Shown here: piece after piece, positions 47,198 to 55,252 of the stretch | How the letters are laid out: each line of letters begins with the position of its first letter | How positions within the stretch are numbered: position 1 is the first letter of the stretch | Source of the DNA: Aquimarina amphilecti | GTDB lineage: Bacteria; Bacteroidota; Bacteroidia; Flavobacteriales; Flavobacteriaceae | Assembly: GCF_900109375.1 (NCBI RefSeq) | Contig: NZ_FOAB01000003.1 | Coordinates: 334,830-398,829, forward strand | Reading direction: 5' to 3' | DNA: 64,000 bases | The notes under the pieces: model-generated | Seen by the model: the letters and a program-made list of their open reading frames with translations, nothing else | What the model was told of the DNA's origin: nothing | The model's database searches: none | Made by a program: the position numbers and the translations under genes

Positions 47198-49111
47198 CTA
47201 TTGTATTGCTAACTGTTGGGTAATTACTTCACCAGAATTTCTTATAATTCTAACAAAATACATTCCTTTAGAAACCCTAGAATCAATCTCCAAAAGGATA
47301 TTTTCTTTCTGAACTGAAAAAGATAACGGGGTACTTTTTCCAGAAAGCTCAACCAGTTCTATACTTTTAATTGGATCATTAAAAGATCCCGAAATGGTAA
47401 GTGTACTTCCTGACTGTACCGGATTAGGATACATCTCTAACTTAGATAGATCGGTATTTTTATCATCTGAAGAATTCTCTCTTTCATATTCTTCATATAG
47501 TTCATAAATAGCACCCGAATTAACTAACTCATTAATTTCTTTGGTATAAGCACTATCTGGCTCAAAAGGATACTCTTTAGTTTCTAAAATAAAACCTCCA
47601 ATATTATTTTCACTTTCTTGTATCTGAACTCTAAAATATTTTCTAGTTTCTTGCCATTCTTTGCAATCATTCCAGATTCCATGCTTCACATAATACCAGG
47701 TATTTATTAAAAGACCTTGAAAAGAAGCCACATCAGAATTACAGCAAAATCCACTGATTACATTATGGTTTACATCATACACCTGCCATCCATGATATAC
47801 TGAAACTGGATTGCTATCTGCCTGCACATTTACACTTACCTGACCATTAAAATTAGAACTTACACTTAATGCAAAATCAGTAGTGTATCCAGCCCAACTA
47901 ACAGAACTAGGAATAATTTTTCTAGTTTCTTGCCACGGATAACAATTTTCATCAGAATCTTTCCAAACTCCATGTTTGATATAATAATTTTTAGTTCTGC
48001 TTAATCCACTAAACGTTACCGTTGTTCCACCTTGGATAGGTCCTATTTGGGTACCTCCATTAGCAATAGAAGTTGGTGTTTCGAATAATCCCCACCATTG
48101 ATACGCATTTGGATTTGTTGCAGTTACCTGTACTGTAATGGTTCCATTACCAGCACAGCTAGTATTCATGATAAAATTAGAATCCAATCCTACATTAGGC
48201 AATACTGTAAATCGCTTGGTTAAAGGCAACCATCCGATACAATCATTACCCAATGCTACTTTGATTTCATATTCATATCCAGCTTCAAAATTCACATTAT
48301 TGCCTGCAAATAGTGTCGTTAAATTAACTGTTTGCAATTGTCCTGTAGTCCAACCTAATCCAGATACGTACTGAAAATTACCTGTACTTCCTGTAGGTCT
48401 TCTCCATGCATCTATAAAATAACGAACCTCTCCCTGAGAAGCGCTTCCGTTTAATAGAATTGTCTCTCCATCGCAAAAAGTATCTTTAGTATTGGAATCT
48501 GAATCTTCGAAATGAAAATTTACTTCAAGATTTTGTTCTTCGATCACTATATCATCAATTGCCATTTCTGCCTGCTTTACTCCTCCTGTATATAGCGGAT
48601 TTATTAAAAGTCTAGCATAGTTTGCATTAGGTGTAAATGTAGTTGTAACCAAATGCCAGTTGTTTCCTAAATATGTGCCTATGGTATTAGAAAAAATAGT
48701 TTGTTCATTAAGGATGGTTCCGTTCTGAAAATTAACAGCTCTTACATTTATAGTACCGTGATCACTTATATCTTGATTACCTCTATCATTAGTTCTTACT
48801 TTAAAAGAAACTGTATAACATTTTCCGTTCTCAAATGCGATAGGAGTTTGTATACTTTCATAATGATTAGTGGAACCTCCTGACCACATCCAAGCATGTG
48901 GATTAGACGATACGCCGTGCAATGAAGGACTCCCAGAAAAGGAGTTCCAATTAGGAACGCAATTATTGCTGGTGGTAGTAAACGCAAAACTATAATCATT
49001 ACAATTTGTATTGTAATTAGAAAAATCTCCGTTAGTAACTAGATTCTGTGCTACCCCCAAGTTAACTGATACTATTGTAAAAAATAGTAGTAAAATATTT
49101 TTAAAATTCAT
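47198..49111 (-). CDS. T9SS-secreted multidomain surface protein
   Basis: This 637-residue protein has a signal peptide (1-21), an N-terminal galactose-binding-like jelly roll (about 22-190, LVTNGDFSNYN ... AEMAIDDIVIEEQ), several related beta modules that repeat the pattern YYIKHGVWKDSDENCYPWQET and YYVKHGIWNDCKEWQETRK, and a T9SS sorting domain (about 560-637, EMYPNPVQSG). It has no enzyme motifs that I can see and may be an adhesin or a carbohydrate-binding surface protein. It lies upstream of the two-lipoprotein pair on the same strand. Confidence 0.82.
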   Translation of the reverse strand: MNFKNILLLFFTIVSVNLGVAQNLVTNGDFSNYNTNCNDYSFAFTTTSNNCVPNWNSFSGSPSLHGVSSNPHAWMWSGGSTNHYESIQTPIAFENGKCYTVSFKVRTNDRGNQDISDHGTINVRAVNFQNGTILNEQTIFSNTIGTYLGNNWHLVTTTFTPNANYARLLINPLYTGGVKQAEMAIDDIVIEEQNLEVNFHFEDSDSNTKDTFCDGETILLNGSASQGEVRYFIDAWRRPTGSTGNFQYVSGLGWTTGQLQTVNLTTLFAGNNVNFEAGYEYEIKVALGNDCIGWLPLTKRFTVLPNVGLDSNFIMNTSCAGNGTITVQVTATNPNAYQWWGLFETPTSIANGGTQIGPIQGGTTVTFSGLSRTKNYYIKHGVWKDSDENCYPWQETRKIIPSSVSWAGYTTDFALSVSSNFNGQVSVNVQADSNPVSVYHGWQVYDVNHNVISGFCCNSDVASFQGLLINTWYYVKHGIWNDCKEWQETRKYFRVQIQESENNIGGFILETKEYPFEPDSAYTKEINELVNSGAIYELYEEYERENSSDDKNTDLSKLEMYPNPVQSGSTLTISGSFNDPIKSIELVELSGKSTPLSFSVQKENILLEIDSRVSKGMYFVRIIRNSGEVITQQLAIQ

Positions 49112-49485
49112 TGTATTAGTTTTAAAAGAAATGCCTACTCATACGCTTTTCGGCTGCCGCGTTTTGCTTCACAAAAAATTATACAGGTTGATCAGACCTA
49201 GAAACAATTGCTTATTTGGTAGGAAGAGTATGTTTATATCTAAATGTTACCCTGGGTTTTTATTTTTTTTTAAAATAGATGATTTTTCATAATAAATCAT
49301 CAGTAATATAAATCGATGAATAAGTGAAGTAATAAAGAGAAAAAGTGTTTTGGTAATCACTAATGAAAAAAGAAGAGCGGAGATGAGTATGAATCTGAAA
49401 TTAGAACGGGGAGTAGTAATAATAAATCTTAATGACTGTTTAGTTAATTATAATTAATCTATTTTAAAAATTAAAGTTCTCTAAA

Positions 49486-49608
49486 ATGGTGACTACTAAA
49501 AACCGATATGGTATTACAGGGGTCAAATACAATATTTCTACTAAAGAAATTATTAGAACTAAAGAGGCTCAAGAATCAGAACAGCAACTCCAAATAGAAA
49601 CGGTATGA
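49486..49608 (+). CDS. Possible 40-residue peptide gene
   Basis: A 40-codon frame with a charged, Gln- and Glu-rich end (EAQESEQQLQIE). Its stop overlaps the start of the next small frame in an ATGA arrangement, which hints at coupling. There is no homology that I recognise; it may be a chance frame. Confidence 0.25.
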   Translation: MVTTKNRYGITGVKYNISTKEIIRTKEAQESEQQLQIETV

Positions 49609-49736
49609 TCTATTATCTTAATCTTATCAAAACGATTTCGAAGTCACTACCAATTGCATTAGTAATATTATTAAGTGTTCTTTATTTTAAATGGAAAGGA
49701 GATCAAATTCTACAATCACGAATCCTAAGCGAATAG
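49605..49736 (+). CDS. Possible 43-residue single-pass membrane peptide
   Basis: A 43-codon frame with one hydrophobic segment (LPIALVILLSVLYF) after a basic start and a charged tail. It overlaps the preceding small frame by 4 bases. It may be a small membrane protein or a chance frame in decayed DNA. Confidence 0.3.
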   Translation: MIYYLNLIKTISKSLPIALVILLSVLYFKWKGDQILQSRILSE

Positions 49737-49797
49737 ATTGTTTACAGTTGTTTTGGTACGCAAGAACGGGTTACTGAAAAAGCTTTTTAATAAATAA
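49735..49797 (+). pseudogene. Remnant ending RKNGLLKKLFNK
   Basis: A 20-codon frame ending in LFTVVLVRKNGLLKKLFNK and a stop, with no room for a start. The same end, LFTVILDRKKGILKRLFNK and stop, occurs at 51442-51501. The two are copies of the 3-prime end of one gene family that I cannot name. Confidence 0.5.
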
Positions 49798-50048
49798 GCT
49801 ATAAATCTATTTATTACGTCTATACAATAGAATTCCTTCAATTATAACTTAGAAGAAATTTCTTAAGTCATAAAAATTTTGGAAAAAACCTCATTTTTAG
49901 AGGTAATATATTTAAAGATTAAGACATTAACATATAAGAATCTATATTGTTGGGTATCACTAATAATCGTGATTGATAATAGAAGGGAGAAGAATTTGAC
50001 CTGAACACTCCTAAAAATAAGGTAAGGCATCATTAAAAACTCTTAAGA

Positions 50049-51233
50049 ATGAAAAATTCATTTAAAAACCTATTTTTATTAACTCTTTTCTTTTCTATAC
50101 TAATTGGATGTTCTCAAGAAGAATTAACATCCGATGAGGAATTGATAATAGAATCATCTGATTTCAAAGAACTAGAAATTACTCAAGATGACATTTTAAA
50201 GATTAAAAAACTCGAATTCAATACCACTGGATTACGATTGATTGAGATAATAACATCTAAAGGTATCGCTGAGAAGTATTATATCGTAGAAGAAGATATA
50301 CGGATAGCTGCTCATCAAGTAGATAAAATGATTGGCGCTGCAAGTATATCCAAACAATACAATTCTAATAATATTGTAGATAATGATAGAGAGATTACTG
50401 TTAGAGGGGTTACTCAGGGTTCTGGTGCTATTACAAATGCTCAAAAGAATGCCCTTCTTAAAGCAATAGAAAATTATAACAATGTAGGTATTGGGCTCAG
50501 ATTTAGATTAACATTTGGCACAAAAGATAATTCTAAAGACATTAATGCTATACAAGTTTTCGATCCAAGGAATGGTGCGCAAGCTGATTTTCCATTTGGT
50601 GGAAATCCAGGGCCAGAAGTAAGGATGTTTACAGGAGCTAGTGGTAATAATTCTCTAGTGTTAACACATATATGGATGCACGAAATCGGTCATACATTAG
50701 GTTTACGTCATACAGATTGGAATGGTAGACAAAGTTGTCCCCCTGAACTACAAGGTGTAGAACCGGTTAACCCTAATGGATTACCTAATGTCAATGGATT
50801 AAATCATATCCCAGGAACGCCAACAGGCTTTGATGCGACTTCAGTTATGCTAGCCTGTTTTAGCACATCCGAAAATGGACAATTTGGCACTTACGATGTA
50901 GTAGCATTAAAACATTTATATCCGTGGGTAGGTTTACCAATAGTACGTACAAGAAACCCTGATCCGACAATTTGCACCAATGTGTTTGTACAGCCTGATA
51001 GGTATATGCTTCCAGTATCTCCGGGAGCGGACACATATGAACTTACTTCTAATTCATCGAATCTCATAGTTGATAGATTTGTAAGACCAAATCAAGAAAT
51101 ACTCATGATAGCTAGTCAGCCCGGAAACTATAGACTAACATTAAAAGTGAGTAACTCATTTGGCAGTCGTTCTGCTACAATATTCGTTACAGCCAATCAA
51201 TGTAATGATGATGGAGGCGGTTTTGGTTTTTAA
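50049..51233 (+). CDS. M57-type HEIGH metalloprotease lipoprotein
   Basis: This 394-residue protein has a lipoprotein signal (lipobox LIGC, Cys21) and a zinc protease domain with HEIGHTLGLRHTD: His211, His215 and His221 as ligands and Glu212 as catalytic base. The later SVMLACF segment stands at the place of the Met-turn. It matches the dual-action HEIGH peptidase type common in Bacteroidota. The C-terminal 100 residues are a beta domain (about 300-385). A strong terminator follows. Confidence 0.88.
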   Translation: MKNSFKNLFLLTLFFSILIGCSQEELTSDEELIIESSDFKELEITQDDILKIKKLEFNTTGLRLIEIITSKGIAEKYYIVEEDIRIAAHQVDKMIGAASISKQYNSNNIVDNDREITVRGVTQGSGAITNAQKNALLKAIENYNNVGIGLRFRLTFGTKDNSKDINAIQVFDPRNGAQADFPFGGNPGPEVRMFTGASGNNSLVLTHIWMHEIGHTLGLRHTDWNGRQSCPPELQGVEPVNPNGLPNVNGLNHIPGTPTGFDATSVMLACFSTSENGQFGTYDVVALKHLYPWVGLPIVRTRNPDPTICTNVFVQPDRYMLPVSPGADTYELTSNSSNLIVDRFVRPNQEILMIASQPGNYRLTLKVSNSFGSRSATIFVTANQCNDDGGGFGF

Positions 51234-51275
51234 TGAAATAGTTATCATCAATTTTTAATCGTAGAATACAAAAAT

Positions 51276-51319
51276 AAAATCTATGACACTTTATTGTTGT
51301 CATAGATTTTTGTTTTTTC
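51276..51319 (+). terminator. Terminator of the metalloprotease gene
   Basis: A 13-bp perfect stem (51276-51288 with 51298-51310, arms AAAATCTATGACA and TGTCATAGATTTT) is followed by a T-rich tract. Confidence 0.88.
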
Positions 51320-51348
51320 AGTATATATCAATAATTCGACTACTATTA

Positions 51349-51501
51349 CAAAAACCAGGTAAGCCTCCTTGGAATCTATTTCGTAGAAAAAGAGCAGTAG
51401 CCGAAATCAAATTTCATAACTACGGATCACAAGCGGATAGTCTGTTTACAGTTATTTTGGATAGGAAAAAGGGAATTCTAAAAAGACTTTTTAACAAATA
51501 A
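51349..51501 (+). pseudogene. Gene remnant ending RKKGILKRLFNK
   Basis: An open frame reaches back into the metalloprotease terminator, where its only ATG lies, so that N-terminus is unlikely to be real. The part from about 51349 encodes KPGKPPWNLFRRKRAVAEI and later LFTVILDRKKGILKRLFNK, which resembles the remnant at 49735-49797. It is probably the 3-prime end of a lost gene. Confidence 0.5.
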
Positions 51502-51523
51502 AATTCTGTTCACATCTTTCTTA

Positions 51524-51552
51524 TTGGAATATTTCCAAATTTTATACTTTTG
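51524..51552 (+). promoter_or_regulatory. Operator 3 and promoter of the 105-residue gene
   Basis: The palindrome TTGGAATATTTCCAA (51524-51538) is identical to operator 1 at 32873-32887. Its first TTG and the box TACTTTTG (51545-51552) are 18 bases apart, so the operator covers the -33 region. The LexA-like repressor encoded at 32 kb is the obvious candidate to bind here. Confidence 0.75.
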
Positions 51553-51572
51553 AATAGGAATAAATCCTAGTA

Positions 51573-51890
51573 ATGAAAAAGATCTTAGTAAAGGAAAATA
51601 TCATTTTAGATAAAGAATTGTTTGACTCTTTTTATGCTGATGCCAAAAAGAAAGGGCTTCTCGTAATTTCTAATGAAAAAGGAAGAGCCGAAATGAGTAC
51701 AGGCATTTTTATGCTTAATGGCATTCCTGATATGTCAAAAGACGATTATTATATCAAAAGAGTATTATTTGGATTGATCCAGAAATATGGGCGCTTCCAT
51801 TTTACTTCTAAAAGATTTCAAGAAAAAATGTTGCTATATGAATACGAGGTTGAAACAAAAACTTGGAGTAGTTATAATCAGTCTGAGTGA
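51573..51890 (+). CDS. Putative repressor-controlled protein of unknown function
   Basis: I do not recognise this 105-residue soluble protein (MKKILVKENIILDKELFDSF at the start, a basic middle, no membrane segment). It is a real gene by its promoter: a -7 box and the palindrome described for the LexA-like regulon lie directly upstream. It is followed by a recombinase pseudogene after 225 bases. A role in a DNA-damage response is inferred from the operator only. Confidence 0.68.
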   Translation: MKKILVKENIILDKELFDSFYADAKKKGLLVISNEKGRAEMSTGIFMLNGIPDMSKDDYYIKRVLFGLIQKYGRFHFTSKRFQEKMLLYEYEVETKTWSSYNQSE

Positions 51891-52115
51891 TTTTTATTTA
51901 TTTCAATAAATCCATTCTATTATAACGGTGGTTTTAATGAAACTCGAATTTGAGAAGTCTGAAAAACGCACTCAAATCCGTAAGTTGAATTAATCCCGCA
52001 TACTGAGCTTGCGAAAGTATCTTGCGGGATCCCATAAATTCCACCTCTAAGCCCATTAAGTTCAATAAAGCGGTTCATTTTATAAGTTTACGATTTAACA
52101 CTTAAATGAACCGAT
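51891..52115. repeat. Inverted repeats upstream of the recombinase pseudogene
   Basis: Two inverted repeats lie here. ATCCCGCA (51993-52000) pairs with TGCGGGAT (52024-52031). GGTTCATTTA (52073-52082) pairs perfectly with TAAATGAACC (52103-52112), ending 3 bases before the recombinase ATG. Between them is AAGTTCAATAAAGCGG (52059-52074), a close relative of the motif repeated in the 57-59.5 kb array. These may be recombination sites. Confidence 0.5.
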
Positions 52116-52713
52116 ATGTTATTTGGATATGCACGTATAAGTACCCCATCTCAGAAATTTGATTTACAAATCGATGCTTTGTTAAAAGCAGGTGTAAAAG
52201 AAAAAAATGTTTACAAAGATGTTTCTTCAGGAGCAAAAGCGAATCGGAAAAGTCTGGATTTACTCTTAAGTAAATTGAGAGAAGAAGATGTAGTTATCGT
52301 TTGGAAGATGGATAGAATTGCTAGGAGTGTTTCGCATATGTTAAAGCTCGTTGATCAATTTGAACAATTGGAAGTGGGCTTTAGAATTTTACAGGAGCCT
52401 TTCATAGATACAACATCTGCTCACGGAAAATTTGTACTTACCATTTTTAGTGCAGTTGCCGAAATGGAGCGCAATATCATTGTAGAAAGGACATTAGCTG
52501 GACAGGAAAGTGCCAGAAGAGGAGGCGCTGTAATTAGGGCTAAGTAAAAAAGCTGAAGCAAAAGCCATTCTAACGGAGACCTATTACCGAGACGAAAAAA
52601 ATCAGCTTTCTATTACTGAAATTATGAAACTAGTCGATATTAATTCCAAAGCGATGTTTTGGGATAAAGATCAAGATGTCGATAATGCTTATTGCAAAAA
52701 ACATATAAAATAA
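52116..52713 (+). pseudogene. Serine recombinase (resolvase/invertase) with frameshift
   Basis: The first 143 codons (52116-52547) encode a serine recombinase catalytic domain: start MLFGYARIST with the nucleophile Ser9, and VWKMDRIARS with the arginine pattern of the family. The frame then ends at a TAA, and the family's continuation (GLSKKAEAKAILTETYYRD and a helix-turn-helix start) resumes in the next frame to a stop at 52711-52713, after a deviating end. A small indel near 52525 explains this. The full DNA-binding domain is also lost, so the gene is probably inactive. Confidence 0.8.
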
Positions 52714-52949
52714 TAAGCTACTTTATATGAATCAATCTCAAATGTTTTGTTTATTCAAAAAATCTAGTTGATCCAAAGAGAAAAAATATACTTATTAAAT
52801 TAAAAAGCTTCATAGAGGGCATCTAAAATATCATAAAGCTACTTAAATCTTTCTAGTATTGCTTTAGTTTGCAAACAATAATAGTTTCACATATATTATG
52901 GTTGATATCGAATTCAAAGTGTATTGTGATAAATACTGTTATAATGATA

Positions 52950-52992
52950 AAAACTTGGTGTAAAAAAGAATTTTTATACCAAGTTTTTATTT
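52950..52992 (+). terminator. Strong plus-strand terminator
   Basis: Arms at 52950-52966 and 52971-52987 pair over 17 bp with one G-T pair and a 4-base loop, followed by T residues. Confidence 0.8.
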
Positions 52993-53041
52993 ACTGATTT
53001 TTAAAAAATATATAGCCAACGCTTTGCATTCACCTTAAAAC

Positions 53042-53095
53042 AAAGAGGCTAAATTCTCAATTAAAAAACGAATTATTCAGCCTCTTTTTTTTCAG
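53042..53095 (-). terminator. Terminator of the cytolysin-like gene
   Basis: AAAGAGGCT (53042-53050) pairs with AGCCTCTTT (53079-53087), with flanking partial pairing, directly downstream of the minus-strand cytolysin-like gene. Confidence 0.65.
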
Positions 53096-53113
53096 ATCGA
53101 AATATTATGTGAT

Positions 53114-55060
53114 TTATTTCATTACAAAAGGTCCTTCTGCTTCTTTAAGGTGTGTCCAGATAATCATAGTTTCTCCATCGGTGTCAATGCCCATATACTT
53201 TTTATCATTACCTTCCGTAAATCGAACGATTGCACCTACGCTTTTTATAAGTTGAGTATTTACGCTTTTTCTATCATCCCACCAATATCCCCTTCCTCTT
53301 TTCCTATGCCTATCAGCTCTTATTCTTCCCTCAACCATATAAAAGTTATTTATGGTGTGAGTAGGGTTCCAAGTACCCGAATAAATAGATGAGGCTGCAT
53401 CAATAGCTTCTCCATTAATTTTGTCAAATCCATCCCCACTACCCAATAGGCGTTTATACGGTTGTCTTACTTCTTGGCTGTAAGTTGCCCCTATATTCTG
53501 AGGTATAGCGGTAGAGTTGATAGTAGATGGGTCAAATCTCATAGTAGCTGTAAAAGTACCAGACATATCAAAAAAGTGAATCCCCTTATATCTATAAGAT
53601 TCAAAAGTTTCTAGATAAGCAGCTCTTACTCCATCTAATGGCATTACCCCCAACGGTGCATTAGGATCGTTATGATCAAAAATGCCCTCGTGTATTTTTT
53701 TACCCAGATCGATATTGTAAAATGCATATTTATCACCTGCCAGGTTGTACAACAAAATCGTTCTATATTTTAATCGTACCATAGCTCCAATACCATCTTC
53801 AAAAATATCAACCATTCCTCTATACGCTTCGGGAGGTAAAACACCCTTTACTTCACAATTTACTACATCAAATTCTGTCCCTAATTTTACGCCTACCACC
53901 CTAGATGGTTCATAAACACTGCGTACCTTGTAAGAGAGCGGTGATGCCGTTTCGATCTTGGTACCCTCTGCTAATTTTTGAGCAATTTTGTTAACTGAAT
54001 TTTCTCCTGCTAATGTTATTGCTCCTGAAGCATCGCCTCCATATGCAACTACCGTGATTTTTAAATCTTTTAGAGATTGAAAAGCGCTTACATCCAAAGA
54101 ACCTTGAGTACTTGTCCCAAACCCGTCATATGCAAAGTTTAACTGAGTCTGCATTTCCTGACGGCTAGAGGTAGATTCTACCAACATATAGAAAATTCTA
54201 CCGTATGCTACCGACGAAATAAAAGTAGCCGGATTGTTTTGATCAATGTAGGGTTTATATTCTTCTTGGGTAACATCACTGGCAAAAATATCCTCTGGAC
54301 GTGTTGGAGTATCAAAATTGATCGTATAGAACGTTTGTGTAAGTTTTACTAATGTTCTATTAAATTGCTTTTCGGTACTAAACTTAAAACTTGATTCAAC
54401 TTTTGCCTTCCATCCTTCAAAAGTTAATCCCATTTCTAAAGCTAATTGCCTCTCGGATTCTATTTGCTCAATCGAAAGATTAAAATTGGCAGGTACTTCC
54501 CCAGAAGCAGAATTGATAATTTGATTGATTGCACTTTGTATTGTACTCGTTTTTACTTCGTCTACTGTAACACTCGGAGTGCCGACACCTCCATTCACAT
54601 TTATAGAAATGGTACCTCCAGCGCGTTTTACCGGTATAATGCTCGGAGTAACAATTTCTGGATCCACAACGGTTTTACCCTGTAGTAAGTTTCCAGGAAA
54701 AACAACATCGCTTGTTAATCCTCCAAACAGTTGAAAATTAGTACTACCATCTTCTACACTTACCTTTTCGGTCGTACAAACTATACGTTTGGTAACCATG
54801 CTTCCATTTTCTTCTACCTCTCTATCTTCTTTAGATTGAGTCGTTTCTATGACCTTTGTCTCCCTGGATTCTGGATATACATCAAAAAAACTATCGTCTC
54901 CTGTTCCCAGATCGATCACCTTGGCACTTATCGTAGTAGGATTGGATTCGTTTATTGATTCTGTTTCATTTTCTAAAATTTCGTCCTTTGTACAAGAAAC
55001 TATGGTTGTTACACCTATAGCCACGGCCAAAAGTCCCTTGGTAAATAAATGTGTTTTCAT
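53114..55060 (-). CDS. Cholesterol-dependent-cytolysin-like pore-forming lipoprotein
   Basis: This 648-residue protein resembles thiol-activated cytolysins (CDC) in its core. Residues 1-22 are a lipoprotein signal with Cys23 (TTIVSC). CDC hallmarks follow in order: FPGNLLQGKTVVD (121-133), INFDTPTRPEDIF (247-259), FISSVAYGRIFYMLVEST (280-297) and VVAYGGDASG (337-346). The CDC domain 4 with its undecapeptide is not visible; residues 405-648 are a different beta-rich region. This fits the CDC-like (CDCL) group known in Bacteroidota. It probably forms pores after release or on the cell surface, but activity is unproven. An HTH regulator gene lies 192 bases upstream on the same strand. Confidence 0.82.
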   Translation of the reverse strand: MKTHLFTKGLLAVAIGVTTIVSCTKDEILENETESINESNPTTISAKVIDLGTGDDSFFDVYPESRETKVIETTQSKEDREVEENGSMVTKRIVCTTEKVSVEDGSTNFQLFGGLTSDVVFPGNLLQGKTVVDPEIVTPSIIPVKRAGGTISINVNGGVGTPSVTVDEVKTSTIQSAINQIINSASGEVPANFNLSIEQIESERQLALEMGLTFEGWKAKVESSFKFSTEKQFNRTLVKLTQTFYTINFDTPTRPEDIFASDVTQEEYKPYIDQNNPATFISSVAYGRIFYMLVESTSSRQEMQTQLNFAYDGFGTSTQGSLDVSAFQSLKDLKITVVAYGGDASGAITLAGENSVNKIAQKLAEGTKIETASPLSYKVRSVYEPSRVVGVKLGTEFDVVNCEVKGVLPPEAYRGMVDIFEDGIGAMVRLKYRTILLYNLAGDKYAFYNIDLGKKIHEGIFDHNDPNAPLGVMPLDGVRAAYLETFESYRYKGIHFFDMSGTFTATMRFDPSTINSTAIPQNIGATYSQEVRQPYKRLLGSGDGFDKINGEAIDAASSIYSGTWNPTHTINNFYMVEGRIRADRHRKRGRGYWWDDRKSVNTQLIKSVGAIVRFTEGNDKKYMGIDTDGETMIIWTHLKEAEGPFVMK

Positions 55061-55252
55061 TTCGTTTTACATTTTATTGGATTTATTACTATATAAGGTC
55101 TGCAGCCCTTTTTTAGTATTTCACTTTTCTCCAATTGATTAATACTGCGACAAACTTATAACAAGAGTGTTTTATTACAAAAACAAAGGGGGTAGCAAAA
55201 CCGTGACGTTTTCTTAAAAAACTGTAAGTTAGCTATTTAAAATACCGTATTA

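Larger units (their letters stand above)
49112..50048. other. Long intergenic region with gene remnants
   Basis: This 937-base stretch contains two tiny overlapping open frames at 49486-49608 and 49605-49736 and a 63-base frame at 49735-49797 encoding a peptide that resembles the end of a remnant at 51442-51501. The first 350 bases and the final 250 bases show nothing recognisable. It looks like a decayed region beside the metalloprotease gene. Confidence 0.55.
52714..53113. other. Intergenic region with two terminators
   Basis: The stretch has no convincing gene. It holds a 17-bp-stem plus-strand terminator at 52950-52992 and a convergent terminator at 53042-53095. The strong plus-strand terminator, over 230 bases after the recombinase remnant, hints that a short transcript or lost gene once ended here. 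Confidence 0.55.

Noticed and set aside
51283..51348. Open frame starting with ATG inside the metalloprotease terminator
   Set aside because: The ATG lies in the terminator stem and the first residues resemble no known protein; only the distal part looks like a gene remnant.
52898..52963. A 21-codon frame before the plus-strand terminator
   Set aside because: It is too short, has no promoter box or family, and overlaps the terminator stem.
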